Positions 23,152-34,109 of a stretch of 64,000 nucleotides of DNA are shown here, one piece after another. Position numbers and translations under genes: made by a program. The stretch covers positions 7,132,210-7,196,209 of the forward strand of contig PYIU01000001.1 in the NCBI GenBank assembly GCA_003415625.1, written 5' to 3'. How positions within the stretch are numbered: the first letter of the stretch is position 1; each line of letters begins with the position of its first letter. This stretch comes from Aquanectria penicillioides (taxonomy: Eukaryota > Ascomycota > Sordariomycetes > Hypocreales > Nectriaceae). The notes below the pieces were generated by a model, which was not told the origin of the DNA, ran no database searches, and saw only the letters and a list, made by a program, of their open reading frames with translations.

Positions 23152-25617
23152 TCATTTAGAATCTTCGGCGACATTAAAATTGTCTCCCAAGTCTACAGGA
23201 ATGGAAGATGTTTCCTGGAGATTTCGTTTAAAAAACTCTCGTTGACGCAAAAACCCATACGACTCTGCACCACATCCATGTCCACCTCCAGGGATAAACA
23301 GAAGCTCATAGTTTTTCTTGGCTTTGTTTAGCGCGTTGACTAGTTGTAATGTCGAAGACGGGTCCACGTTGTCGTCCAGCTCCCCGACGATCAGCATCAC
23401 TGCGCCCTTGAGTTTGGCGGCATGAGTTACGTTGGACGACTCAACATAGGAATCGTCTACTGGATATCCCATCCATAGCTCATTCCACCATATCTTATCC
23501 ATGCGATTGTCATGACACCCTGAGTCAGAAATGCCCGCCTTGTAGAAGTCGCCGTGGTGGAGCAGCGCCGCAACTGCGCTTTGTCCACCAGCTGACGACC
23601 CCATGATGCCCACGCGAGACAAGTCCATCCATGGGCGGGTACTAGCAGCTGCTTTCATCCAAGCAATGTGGTCCGGCAGGCCCGAGTCCTGGAGATTCTT
23701 GTAGCAGATGTCGTGGAAAGCTTTGCCGCGCCAGTTCGTGCCCATGCCGTCGACTTGTACAACAGCGTACCCTTCATCCGCCCACCGCCGATGTGTTTTT
23801 GGCAATGAAAAGGATTTTGGTGTGTAAAAGTCATGTGGTCCGGCATAGATATAGTCTAGGATAGGGTACTTCTTGTCCTCGTCAAAATTGGCTGGTGGGA
23901 TGATGATGCCGAATATTTGCGTTTTGTTATCCCGACCAGGGACTGAGAACCTCTCTGGCACGTTCCAGTTCGCACTCTTGAGAACGTCAATATCCCCGGC
24001 TTCCAGTTCTAGTACCAATTCACCAGTAACGCCATCGCGAACGACTGATTTTGGAGGGGAGTCCACACGCGACCAGGTGTCTATGAAATAGCGCCTCCCG
24101 GGGGACCATACCCATGTATGAGTTCCGTCTCCCTCCGTGAGGATCCTGAAGTCTGACCCATCAAAATTGACACAAGCCATGTGAGCATAGTAGGGATCCT
24201 GGTCCTGAGATATACCATACACTCGAAGCCACAATCGGCTCTTTTGTTCGTCCACATGCTCTACTTCGTTGACGTTCCAGCTTCCTTCAGTTACGCGATT
24301 CTTCACTGCGCCGGTTTTCAGATCTATCAAATAGATGTGATTGTTCCCGTCACGTTCACTGGACCACAGCATCTCATCGGAGTCTTTGAGAATTCTGCAG
24401 AAGAGCTTTGTATAGTCGACAAAAGTGTCGCTCTTATCCTCCACTAGGGCTCTTGTCTTCCCAACAAGGTTCATTCCAATCACTCTAAGATGCTGATGGC
24501 CGCGTTCATTGAAGAGAAAACGGTATTCTTGTCCGTTCCTGCTCCAGCCCAAATTCCGTATGCGGTATGGATTCTGGAACAATGCGTCATCTGTCGGTAT
24601 CTCTTTCTTCTTGTCCAGGTCATAGAGGCGTGGCCTGTCCACTCTCACGCGGTCACCTGGCTTGAGATATTGTCTAGTATGGACCTTGGGCTGCAGCTGA
24701 TCCTCTGGAGATGACTCCACGAGAGTGAGCTTGTGGTCTTGCTGCGGAACATACTGCCAAGCAATGGCATGCTGCTTATTTGGAGACATGCGCAGTTGGT
24801 TCTTGTCATACGGGTTCTCTTCACTTCCGTTGCTGGATAGCTGAAATTCTTCGTTGCCCTGGTCTCGGAAATAAAGATTGAAGTCGCGGACGAAGAGGCG
24901 GTTTTCTGAATTGTCATCCTCTGACTTGGCGTCAGTTTTCGGATCCGTGACCTTTTCGTCTACCGAGATTGTGTTGGTCAAATCACCGAGCTCCTCAATG
25001 ACGACTGCATCACTTCCTTGATCTGGGGCGGCATATATGGCTTTGGTTTTTCCAGTTGAATCATCTACCAACCGCCACACATGGCCAACATATGTGTTTT
25101 GGCGCAGTGATTTACCATTTCCTATTATTGTATAATATACTGGCTTCAAGTCCCAATCGATCCAGAACAGTTTCAAGTGTACGCCAGAACGATTGATGAA
25201 CTCCACAGAAATTCGATCAGTGCTGTAAGATGAAGGCCTTTCCGTCCGAAGCAGATTGGGCGGCATTTGGGTAAAATTTCCCTCCCATTCACGGAGCTCG
25301 TTTCCTGGCCCGTACTGCCAGGTTTGATCGGCCAAATGGAAACGAACGCATGACCCATCGAGAGCCCCAGGAGTGAGCTCAATAAAAGCAAATGGAAGAT
25401 CATTCTCGTTCACCCTCTTTCCTGTTTTCTGACTCAAGGCCTCTGCTAAGCTTTTGTGATCGAAAGCTGGGGCACGACTTCTTTGGTTGATATCGACAAC
25501 GAAGAACTGAAACTTATCAGATCCGGTAAAGCGTCTATACCAGAACCTTGCTCCATCAGGAAGCCAGTGAGGCGTCACAGTGGCAGATTTGATGCATCTA
25601 TCTTCTAAGTTTCCCAT
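23152..25617 (-). CDS. S9-family prolyl oligopeptidase/DPP IV-like with VHL-like insert
   Basis: A single frame of 821 residues from the ATG at 25617 (an upstream TTG at 25647 is in frame but unlikely to be used). The C-terminal alpha/beta-hydrolase domain carries the serine-peptidase triad in order: Ser in GSSAGGQSA (about residue 672), Asp in VGELDDNVDP (about 747) and His in GGGHGCG (about 778). The middle looks like the DPP IV beta-propeller. Near residues 137-185 a segment (SVEFINRSGVHLKLFWIDWD, ending VGHVWRLVD) resembles the beta domain of the von Hippel-Lindau protein. No signal peptide or membrane helix is visible, so the protein is probably cytosolic, unlike secreted DPP IV. The peptide substrate is unknown. 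Confidence 0.9.
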   Translation of the reverse strand: MGNLEDRCIKSATVTPHWLPDGARFWYRRFTGSDKFQFFVVDINQRSRAPAFDHKSLAEALSQKTGKRVNENDLPFAFIELTPGALDGSCVRFHLADQTWQYGPGNELREWEGNFTQMPPNLLRTERPSSYSTDRISVEFINRSGVHLKLFWIDWDLKPVYYTIIGNGKSLRQNTYVGHVWRLVDDSTGKTKAIYAAPDQGSDAVVIEELGDLTNTISVDEKVTDPKTDAKSEDDNSENRLFVRDFNLYFRDQGNEEFQLSSNGSEENPYDKNQLRMSPNKQHAIAWQYVPQQDHKLTLVESSPEDQLQPKVHTRQYLKPGDRVRVDRPRLYDLDKKKEIPTDDALFQNPYRIRNLGWSRNGQEYRFLFNERGHQHLRVIGMNLVGKTRALVEDKSDTFVDYTKLFCRILKDSDEMLWSSERDGNNHIYLIDLKTGAVKNRVTEGSWNVNEVEHVDEQKSRLWLRVYGISQDQDPYYAHMACVNFDGSDFRILTEGDGTHTWVWSPGRRYFIDTWSRVDSPPKSVVRDGVTGELVLELEAGDIDVLKSANWNVPERFSVPGRDNKTQIFGIIIPPANFDEDKKYPILDYIYAGPHDFYTPKSFSLPKTHRRWADEGYAVVQVDGMGTNWRGKAFHDICYKNLQDSGLPDHIAWMKAAASTRPWMDLSRVGIMGSSAGGQSAVAALLHHGDFYKAGISDSGCHDNRMDKIWWNELWMGYPVDDSYVESSNVTHAAKLKGAVMLIVGELDDNVDPSSTLQLVNALNKAKKNYELLFIPGGGHGCGAESYGFLRQREFFKRNLQETSSIPVDLGDNFNVAEDSK

Positions 25618-26318
25618 GGTTTGATTCGGCGTATGGTTTGGACCCAAGGTCTAGAAATGGTTGAAAACTGTGAACAAGAGCAATCTAATTCACAGTCAAC
25701 CGTTGGATAAATGCGGGGTTAGAAACGAGGCGGCTTACTTGGACCAAAGTTCCGTTCACTGATGGCGGACCCAATCGTTTCGGTTAGGACTAAAGAAGCC
25801 TTTGATTGCCTGCCTAGTTTCGAATGAATTAGATGGAAATGGTAAGATGAACCCAGTATATCCCGTGTCGATCTCAGAGTAGATGAACTGTGGGCCTTTG
25901 TGATATACGCAATATTACTACACACAATCACGTGAGGGGTTCCATATATCGCGGATTCCGATTTGGTTTACTGAGGGCTTTTGCACTGAGAATTCTTATT
26001 CACTAATGGCGATGTTGTCCAGTTGCTTGATTTTAGCGGCAGGTCTAACCTAAGTGAGGGTGTTGCTGTGGTCGCATTTTATTGCCCTGCCCAGGCTCTA
26101 ATGGCAAGGGAGCGACAGGCGAAACCCGCAAATCACTAGCTGTGCACATGGGGCAGAGATTGGCTGAGAACCAAGGAGACAGTCGCGTGCCAAGCATCCC
26201 AGTTTGCTCAACCTCACACCCAGCTCGAGTTAGATATCTGTGAAACCCACTGAAGCATCAACAAAATTATGGACACAGCCGGCCATGAAGCGACCGGTCT
26301 CTCACAAACCTAGGGGTC
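25618..26318. other. Intergenic region, no gene seen
   Basis: This is the upstream region of the S9 peptidase (minus strand). Short open frames on either strand show no domain. I see no RNA gene or repeat. Confidence 0.5.
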
Positions 26319-27246
26319 ATGTATCTCGAACTTGTACGTCCATTCTGGCATCAAGCAACTCGAGCTTGGGCCAACGTCCAACCCCAAGCTACCTGTAAGC
26401 CCCCCAGTTTGAACAAGCTTATCGAATAATACTGAAAGTCGTCATGATTTAGCGGCCTCTTCCGGTTGAAGGAAGCGGATGAGAAAGCTAAGATCTGGAA
26501 GGGGAGATTGCTGAGATCGGGAAAGAAATACATTTTCGCGGTTGCAGCGCACTATCCGGAGACGTTGGAGGATGTTTTTGTCATCGTCTATTTCCCCCAG
26601 AGCCCTTACGGCTCAAGCGAGAGTGTTATCTACATACGGACCCGCGATGGCATAGGATTTCGAAAATACTCCAAAGTTGTAGGTACAGGCGAACCCCAGT
26701 TCCGGATCGAGATGAAGTATTTTGCCGCAGATGAACCATTGGTATTGACCTGGTGCCAACGAATATTTTCCTTACTCACCTGATATGGTTGGCGTTGATA
26801 CTAACTTAATCTCTTTGTCCAGTTACATTTGATTCTGTTGAATCTATAACCACCACTCGGGTGAGAGGGGTGCCTGCTCATGCTGAAGAACTGGGTCTTC
26901 GTTTTCGAGAAACACTGGCGAGAGTACCTGCATGGTCTTCTTGGGAGGAGATGACGGGAAATTCAACTAGCTATAAAATTCTAGCCGTAAGTTTTTACTG
27001 TCACTTCCTTATCTGTGAAAACAAAGATTTCAAAACCACGAAAACATGTTCTATGGATTGATCATTGTCGGGCTGAAATCGCTGACGGCAACTAGGGCAG
27101 CGTCACTAACGAAACAAACGCTATGGAAGTAATGAAAACAAATGTGTTCAGACACAGGGTACGTAAATCTGGATATGGTATTTTCCAACTGAGCCCTGTG
27201 ACAATTAAAAAAATGCTAGACCCCGCAAATTCAGGGATTCACATAG
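26319..27246 (+). CDS. Uncharacterised multi-exon gene, model incomplete or broken
   Basis: Coding-like pieces lie in order: a first exon at 26319-26394 (MYLELVRPFWHQATRAWANV), a second from about 26453-26476 to 26741 (with KKYIFAVAAHYPETLEDVFV), a third at 26823-26989 (with RVRGVPAHAEELGLRFRETL), a fourth at 27096-27158 (GSVTNETNAMEVMKTNVFRH) and a short fifth to a stop at 27246. The introns after exons 3 and 4 have good GTAAGT and GTACGT donors and compatible phases. The join between exons 2 and 3 has a very good branch and acceptor (CTAAC...CCAG) but the phases disagree, and the exon 1-2 join needs a weak AAG acceptor. Either I have missed an exon border or the gene is frameshifted. I recognise no domain. 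Confidence 0.4.
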
Positions 27247-27670
27247 GAGACGAATATGGCTCTGACATCTTCTGTTAGCTCCCGAACGCCAGGTTCTCAT
27301 TTCGCCTTTTACCAAACATGTCCAACAGTCAGAGCGGTACCGGAATATCTCATAGGCCTCGACCATATTCTAGAAGTCCTTGCCAAGGCCTCTATTCATG
27401 GAATCCTGACTTGGAAATACTGAGTTCATGATCCCAACGAACGCAGCTCAACGTAGCTCGTGTCATGATGACTTTTTGAAGCGAACTATGTATATGGAGT
27501 CACTCCTTCCCTGGCGTTTCTAGGCTATTTAAAGAAGGCATATACGCTTAGATTAGACGAATTAAGACCAATACAAATTACGGCTTTAAAATATCAAGAA
27601 ACTTTCAAGAATCCACCTTCAAGATCCAAGATTACCGGCTTCGGTCAAATCTGATACTTCAATGACCATC
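27247..27670. other. Intergenic region, no gene seen
   Basis: It lies between the 3' end of the uncertain plus-strand gene and the 3' end of the minus-strand surface-protein gene. Nothing recognisable is present. Confidence 0.5.
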
Positions 27671-28634
27671 TCACCAAATCACTAGCAGCCCAGCTCCGGC
27701 AAGCATGCTGAACAGAACTACTATCAACTGGAAAAGCCCGGGACCACTCCAACTTGTTGGAGCAGCATTTCCTGAATCTTTACCACCATCGCCACCTCCA
27801 CCATCCTTGTTGGCTGAAGAAGTATCAGTAGGTTGGAATATTAGTGCCACAGCAGGTACCATAGTCACAACAGCCCAATCACTATAGGATGTATATTCAT
27901 CTGTAGCGATCAGCCTTTCATTATCAGTGTAAAAGCTGTCAGTAACAGGTGTCAGCGACAGCAATGGAGGGGTCCAAATAGACCCGTCAAAGGTTGCGAT
28001 GGTAACAAGGGCTTCTGGCGGGTAGAAGACCCTGCAGTTTGAGGAGTATTTGTACTCCTCAAGTGATCCAAGAGAAGACCAGCAACCTCCATTGATTTGA
28101 GCCGCGTAGCCGCTATGCAAGTATCAGTCTTTGTTCAAATTCGTTGATTGCTTATGTTTTCCGGTACCTCGGGCAGCAGTATGCCAGTGTTTCGGATTGA
28201 GCCAGAACTTCAGACCAAACCTCCCCGCGGGGCAGCGCTACGACAGGCGCATTTTCGTAGTTTTCCGGCCATGGATCCTGTGTGAAAACCCCCGAGGTCT
28301 CGAACGAGCCCGTTGCGCTTGCATGAGCCAAGGTTCCAGCCGTTGTCCAGCCAGAAGGGCAGACTAGGCCGGGCGAAAAGTAGTTGATGAAAATTTGTGT
28401 GGCAGAAACCAGTCCATCGCTAATGAGATTGTCGAGGGCGGAGCCAGATGGGTAACAGTCGCCGTACCCTTTGAAGCCGCATGTTGGCTGCCCATATACG
28501 ATGCCCCAAGTACTCTCATTAGCATAGTACAAGTGGTTAGTGCCCGTAGAGCATGACGCGGGCGCCGTGTACGTAGTTGTCAGAGGACCAAAGTTGGTTA
28601 CCAAATCCCCAAAGTACGCGGTAGTAGTGGGCAT
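27671..28634 (-). CDS. Fungal surface protein with C-terminal hydrophobic tail
   Basis: Two minus-strand exons (28168-28634 and 27671-28112) join through a GTACC...CATAG intron to restore the motif CCPSGYAAQINGGC; 302 residues. There is no obvious N-terminal signal peptide: it starts MPTTTAYFGDLVTNFGPL. The body is rich in aromatic residues, Thr and Cys (GLVCPSGWTTAGTLAHA, YCCPSGY). The C-terminus has an Asp/Gly/Lys-rich linker and a final helix of about 22 hydrophobic residues (LFQLIVVLFSMLAGAGLLVI), which could be a tail anchor or a GPI signal. The CCPSGY/CPSGW pattern is common in large fungal families of unknown function. Membrane or wall association is inferred. Confidence 0.8.
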
Positions 28635-29319
28635 CTTGGCAAAATCGACAATAATGTAAGAGAATGGGAGGCTGAGGGGTCATCTTCAGATTTCAAGATC
28701 AGCCAAGAGCCTGCTGCCAATGCTATGTAGAAGTCTTCACTAATCAGGCTAAAGTCTCTAGGCCATCCTTGTCTTCTGTGTCGCGTAGGTGACCGCATAG
28801 AGGAAATGGGTTGCGTAGGTGCATAAAAGCCTAGGCTACAGCCAACAGCGTCTCTTCGCTTGCGTTGTGGCTCTCTGTTGAGTGAAACCAAATGCAGCCC
28901 TCAGACTCCGAGGTGCCATCGTGATCAAGTTCACCACGATGATAACCATTGATGAGCCAATGAGGCCGAAACACTCACGGACGATCTTCTAACAGCAATT
29001 GACGAGCGCAATGAGAAATTTAAATTGTATGGTAATGTTATCTGATGTTACGTTCCACTTAGAGATGGTGCTCGTCCGGGGCTCTCGAGGTGACTCTCTA
29101 CCCAATCGTCACGATCGAGGCACATGGCAATGTAAGAATCTCAGTTTCGCACACATGCAAAGTGCATTCTCCAATAATTTTGCTAAAGAAATATGTTACT
29201 TTTATCCTGAATCAATAACCAAGCCCTAGTCTCCTGGCTGGACTCCTCGATCTAATGCCGATCTCAAGCCCTTCTCTATTCCATAACAAAGTCTTCCTCA
29301 ATTTCAGCTTCTGACCTCA
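28635..29319. other. Intergenic region, no gene seen
   Basis: It holds the upstream region of the minus-strand surface-protein gene and the 3' flank of the next minus-strand gene. Open frames are short and carry no known domain. Confidence 0.5.
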
Positions 29320-30060
29320 CTAAGCCGCCGTCGTTGTTGACTGCTGGGTTGTGCGAAGCCAAATGCAGAAGCAACTGACAAGAGCCATGATGTTCCATTG
29401 CAGACCGAATTCTCCAGTAGCTCCGCTGCCCCGGAACTGAAACTCTCCCATTTTCTTGATGTTGCCGAACGCCTTGCTGTGTGCCCATACAGCCACAATC
29501 TCCTTTCCGTCCTTGGTGAAGCCTTCACTTCGGTCGGCAACGGCTTGTTCGCCCTCTTCAGCTCTGCCACTGCCTAGCCGGACTAGTTTCCAGCCCACGC
29601 TGGATTGTCCAATGCTCTTGATCTCCGTTCCTCTGGAATGGCGCCACTCAAACTTCTCGGAATGTCGGTTTTCACCCTCTCCTACTCTGATGCCAAACCA
29701 AAAGACTTCCTTTTTCACAGTCACCACGTGTCTCACTATCTCATCCCGAGAGATGACGCCAGAGCTTGCAATAGTTGGAAGATTGACCGAGAAGTCCTGG
29801 TCCCATTTCCCTTCCTTCGAAACAGTGGCCAGGGCAGGGCCATTAGTGGAAGGACCTTCGTGCAGGATCATACCACCATACAAGCCATTTGGCAAGCTGA
29901 TCGCAAATGAGGGATTTGAGTCGGGCTCGCTGAGAAGGCAAACAAGTTGAGTGCTAAAGGCTTTGTCATGGGCGACACGGAGAGTCAAAGGGAGGCCCTT
30001 GCTCTCCGTCTCGGCCGAAATCTGCGGAACTGGCAAATCCTTGGAAGTTGAGTTACCCAT
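29320..30060 (-). CDS. Hypothetical protein with N-myristoylation-like start
   Basis: A single 246-residue frame beginning MGNSTSKDLPVP. Gly at position 2 and Ser at position 6 fit the consensus for N-myristoylation. The middle is beta-rich with polar charged loops (VKKEVFWFGIRVGEGENRHS, EFEWRH-like, VGWKLVRLG, EIVAVWAHS), which resembles uncharacterised fungal proteins that bind or sit at membranes. A short hydrophobic stretch near residues 222-236 (IMALVSCFCIWLR) precedes a Ser/Thr end. I recognise no enzyme motif. The start is the only Met consistent with the 5' context. Confidence 0.7.
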   Translation of the reverse strand: MGNSTSKDLPVPQISAETESKGLPLTLRVAHDKAFSTQLVCLLSEPDSNPSFAISLPNGLYGGMILHEGPSTNGPALATVSKEGKWDQDFSVNLPTIASSGVISRDEIVRHVVTVKKEVFWFGIRVGEGENRHSEKFEWRHSRGTEIKSIGQSSVGWKLVRLGSGRAEEGEQAVADRSEGFTKDGKEIVAVWAHSKAFGNIKKMGEFQFRGSGATGEFGLQWNIMALVSCFCIWLRTTQQSTTTAA

Positions 30061-33000
30061 TTTGGCTTGAAATTTTAAGAAGAAATTAGGACGGTAGATG
30101 GGAAAATCGAGTAGGATAGCCGTTCAACCTGGCAACTGTATTAATCGGATGATGTTCTGAATATCCAGATGGCAGTTCGTGAGCGTGTGATCAATACGGC
30201 AAGATTTTCATAACGACAACCAAGGGGGGTCATGTCACCACCATTTTCGTAACAACTCCGAGGCAAAGGCTGTCTCCGATTGGTGCTTTACACCCACTTG
30301 GTATGCTTTTGGTTGCGCGGATTGTTCCGTCTCCACTTGGTTGTTGAATATATTACGTGGGTGGAACGACTGGATGACAGCCATCGGACGAAAATGGGAA
30401 AGGCGGACAGTTGCGATGCTGTAGGGTAAGCCAACTGCCTCGTGGGGTCCTTGAGCAAGGGCAGGACTTATTTCGTGTCCCGGTGGGTGATTCTTGTATC
30501 ATGAGGTCTTCTGTGATCGAAGCATATGGCTCATCACCAAGGAATTGGAGTTGAAGCTTACAGAACCGTAGCATTTGTTGGCGTAGGCGCTAAATCAAAG
30601 TTTTGACAACGGCCAACTGCATTGATAGGGAATGGTCTTAGTATAAACACTAGGTATTGCTGAGGATGAGCTTGTGCTACTAGTAGCCAAGCGTAGGAAT
30701 AGTAAATACTGGACCATGAAAGCTTATTGTGTATGGCTAGCAGAGGCTTCTAGGCTGGTCTCAAATGCAACTAGACCTTGGATCTTCGGAAAATGAAGAA
30801 AGTGTTGTTTCATGTAAGAAAACATCTCAATAAAAAGCTTACAGAATGACGTTTTAGAAAAAATTCCAAACTTGAAAAAAGTGTTATCCGGTCCGGCATA
30901 GCCCCATCAGTAACTTCTCTTCCCCAGACATTTCGGACTATTACACTCCAATTTTTTACCTAAGGAGATTTCAATTATCCTATCAATAGTATGGACAAGT
31001 TTGGATCGCTCAAAATGAATACGGGGTCGAGAAATTGGGGGGGCTAAAATAAGAAACTTGACTAGGATGTGATCCATTGCTCCTGAGCCGTGTGTTGTTG
31101 TCTTGGCAAACTGAGGAGAGGGGTTCTAAATATAGTAAAAGCTCATCATTGCATTCTCACGGTTTTTAAAAATTCTTTCTTCTTTTCATAAATGCCTTTT
31201 TTGTGATGAAGTATCGACTCTAGGAAGAATGTTAGGATACACCGGATCGCATAAACTAACCTGCTCGGTACCATTACGATGAGAACCAAGAAGCCCGGTT
31301 CGCTAGAATCGTAGTCCAAGATCGAATGACTTGTGTTCTTTCTAATATTGGTGACCCGCATTGTGTGTTGCCCCGAATATCTAGTGTTGAAGCTGGATGT
31401 GGAGCAAGTAGCAAGTAGCACCGATGGGGCTATTTATGACCCTCAACCTGGAGCCACCTTAAAGGCGGTTCCGGGAGGGCGATTTGTGGAGTGTTTATCT
31501 GCCCCGTATTTCGGTCGCGCTCTCTGTGCCGGGAGCCGTGGTGTCGGGAAAGAACCCCTGCAATGGGCCCAGGTTTAGTACGAACGAGAGGCTCAGAAGG
31601 CGAAATAGTGTGGATGCTCACTCTGCGAACTTGCAAGGGGTCTTTCTACTCTGGGCCTCCCTGCCATAGTTTGGGAGAGGATCTCGCTGCAGTGGTTGGC
31701 TCGTAAACGCCTATGACGCCAGAGATCAAATGATTCGACCCAAGCTACGGTCCTGTTGATTTCCTGAGCAGCAGTGATTGGTTATGCGGTTGGTTGCAGA
31801 ACCTATCTCCGTACCATCCAGTCTAACTCATACACAGCCTACAGAATGAGCCTTTAAATGGGTTTAGACTGGGTCGTTTGAGAAAAAAAAAGGTGGTTAT
31901 TGTGAGCCTATCAAGAAGACGAGCATCAACTCTGAGCGGTTCTACTTCGTGTGGTGCATGCCTGTAGTATGCAGGAGCTACTTCCTTTGGCCTACCAATA
32001 TGGCCCTATCACAGCTTGTTGTGTTGGGAACATAACATTTGAGCACTATACCGAGTTTATTAAATAGTTATCACCGATAGGTTTATGGAGAAAAGGATGC
32101 AACTAGGTTGGCATCGTGGAGGGAATTAAGGTAGGGACACTGTTGGTCACTGGACGTTCGTGACGCATTCTAGAAAGCATACGGTTTTGGGAAAACACGA
32201 GACCTGAATTTGATATGTAGAAAAGCATTGACGCAAATTATGCTCTTTGATTCATCCCCAACTAATCGTTCTGGGTCAGGACCGTCCGAGGTTCAGGGAT
32301 GAGTACCGCCGGAGGGTCACTGCACAGGGTGGCACTCAACTAGAGCGGGGAGAAATGTATCGAGAACGGTCTGCCAGCATTCGTAAGAACCGCAAGAAGA
32401 AAAGAGCCTCTTGCGGCCAACGCCATCATCGAATCTTTTCCCCATCCATCCTTAGACGGTAAGTGATCACACCTTCATCTCCCCATCTCTCAGTGGCCGA
32501 AGCCTTGCATCATCGGCAACCCTGCCAGCAGCCCTGCCAATTTTAGACGCCGTTGGAGTCAGAAGCGGGCCTGCTAACCACCAAAGCGGTTTAGTCTCAG
32601 GGCGCGCTGACGAAGCCACACGATATGCATGCGCAGGAGTGACAGCAGTTGCGTGAGTTGTACGTCCGTAAGAGAAGTCTCTGCACGGCACTTGTCGTTC
32701 AGCCACAGGGACGCGTAGGTGCGGGTGGACAATTGGCTCGGATGGCATACGCGTACATCCGGTGTCACGTCTGATGAGCCAGGACGCTCGCGTTTCTGGG
32801 GCTTGCCAGGGCCTGCTAAATATACGACCGTGCTAGGTAGGCCTTCGTCTCGGCCGAGACTCAGCATTGGCTCACTTTCATGCGGAACGCGTTGCTGCAC
32901 CGCCCCGTGTTCTTCGGGGCCCTTGCTTGAAGCCCGATTTTTCTGTCGTCTGATATGCAGCGGCGACTTATATGTACTGGCGTGCCGCGCTCTCTCCACA

Positions 33001-33212
33001 AGAAACAGCATAAGCAGCCTGTACGATCCATTCGGTCGGATTTTTGAACGTGAGTAATACCTACTATAGAGTAGGCAGTGTGTCGCGCTTCTCACGCGAA
33101 TAGCCTCGGCAGCCCACCTCTTCCACTTGGCCTTCTTCCCTCCCATCGCTCCGCTGGCCGCCGAAGAAAGCTCACCTATTGTCTCCGCCTTCGCTACTCC
33201 ACTACCCCCAAA
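30061..33212. other. Gene-poor 3.1-kb region
   Basis: No frame longer than about 100 codons here has coding character apart from one antisense frame (32574-33356) that overlaps the next gene and lacks any domain. Much of 30.6-32.3 kb is AT-rich with many stops in all frames, as in old mutated repeats, but I could not find terminal repeats, a transposase or a reverse transcriptase. The last 200 bases before 33213 are CT-rich and look like a promoter/leader. Confidence 0.5.
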
Positions 33213-34109
33213 ATGCGTTTCCTGCGCGCCAGCACTGCCCTCGCCGCCATCGTGGCCGCTAAAAACAAGTGCTTCGTGGAACATACTGCGAGCCTCGCTG
33301 CGTCTTCCAACTGTGGTGACAAGGATGCCCTCGTCTACTGCTTGTCGCAGCTTCAAAGCTACGAAGATACGGATCTGATCAGTTGTTACCAGGATGTCGG
33401 CTGCAGCTTCAGCGAGGCTAGTCTCGAGGCGACATCCATCATCCGCCGCTGCGAAGAGCTTTCAATGGTCGGCGAGCTCAAGAAGCGCGCTAAATCTACT
33501 TCAACAGAGGAGGACTCTAAAGCAACTGAAGCTGCGTCCACAGATGCTTCATCTACAGAAGCCTCTGCCACTGAAACTTCAACAGCAGAAGCTTCGTCAA
33601 CAAAAACCTCATCAACCAAAACCACGTCAACCAAAACCACATCAACAGAAGCCTCATCAACAGAAGCCTCATCAACAGAAGCCTCATCAACAGAAGCCTC
33701 GTCAACAGAGGCCGCGTCAACAGAAGCCGCGACAACAGAAGCTTCTTCCACATCGACTACTTCCACTGCCACCTCGGCGACAGAGAGCTCAACTACCCTA
33801 ACTAGGTCGACTGTCACAGTATTTGCAGCATCTTCAGCAAGTTCTTCATCAACTACCGGCACCCTGACAGGGAAACTGATATGTGCGACCGATTCGGCCC
33901 ATGTGAGGATATGCATGCAGGCCCAAGGCATCCAAACTGAGGGCATTGTCCTTGCTGCTGTCTTCTCCATGGCCCTGGTTACCGTCATTTTCAGCACCTG
34001 CTGTGCGAGCTGCCTGCAATCCAGGAAAGAGAAAAGAGCTGCAGAAAAAGCTGAGGCTATGGCTATCAGCCGTGCAGCATCGATTAGAAAACATGCACTG
34101 AATTTATAA
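33213..34109 (+). CDS. Ser/Thr-repeat single-pass membrane protein
   Basis: A 298-residue frame from the ATG at 33213. A short signal-like start (MRFLRASTALAAIVAA) is followed by an ectodomain of about 75 residues with six Cys (KCFVEH, NCGDKD, YCLSQL, SCYQDV, GCSFSE, RCEEL). A stalk of about 100 residues is then built from Ser-Thr-x-Ala/Thr units, including near-identical STEAS repeats encoded by a 15-bp minisatellite. One membrane helix (EGIVLAAVFSMALVTVIFS) and a short basic tail follow. The six-Cys head plus O-glycosylation-type stalk resembles fungal wall-spanning sensors or adhesins; it is not a clear WSC or CFEM domain. Function unknown. Confidence 0.8.
   Translation: MRFLRASTALAAIVAAKNKCFVEHTASLAASSNCGDKDALVYCLSQLQSYEDTDLISCYQDVGCSFSEASLEATSIIRRCEELSMVGELKKRAKSTSTEEDSKATEAASTDASSTEASATETSTAEASSTKTSSTKTTSTKTTSTEASSTEASSTEASSTEASSTEAASTEAATTEASSTSTTSTATSATESSTTLTRSTVTVFAASSASSSSTTGTLTGKLICATDSAHVRICMQAQGIQTEGIVLAAVFSMALVTVIFSTCCASCLQSRKEKRAAEKAEAMAISRAASIRKHALNL
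33595..33740 (+). repeat. 15-bp coding minisatellite (STEAS / STKTT units)
   Basis: In-frame 15-bp units reading TCAACAGAAGCCTCA (Ser-Thr-Glu-Ala-Ser) and the variant TCAACCAAAACCACN (Ser-Thr-Lys-Thr-Thr) run in tandem within the stalk of the membrane protein. The unit length is a multiple of three, so copy-number change would lengthen or shorten the stalk without a frameshift. Confidence 0.9.

Noticed and set aside
32574..33386. About 260-codon minus-strand open frame
   Set aside because: It overlaps the 5' end of the Ser/Thr-repeat protein gene, has unusual composition and no recognisable domain.
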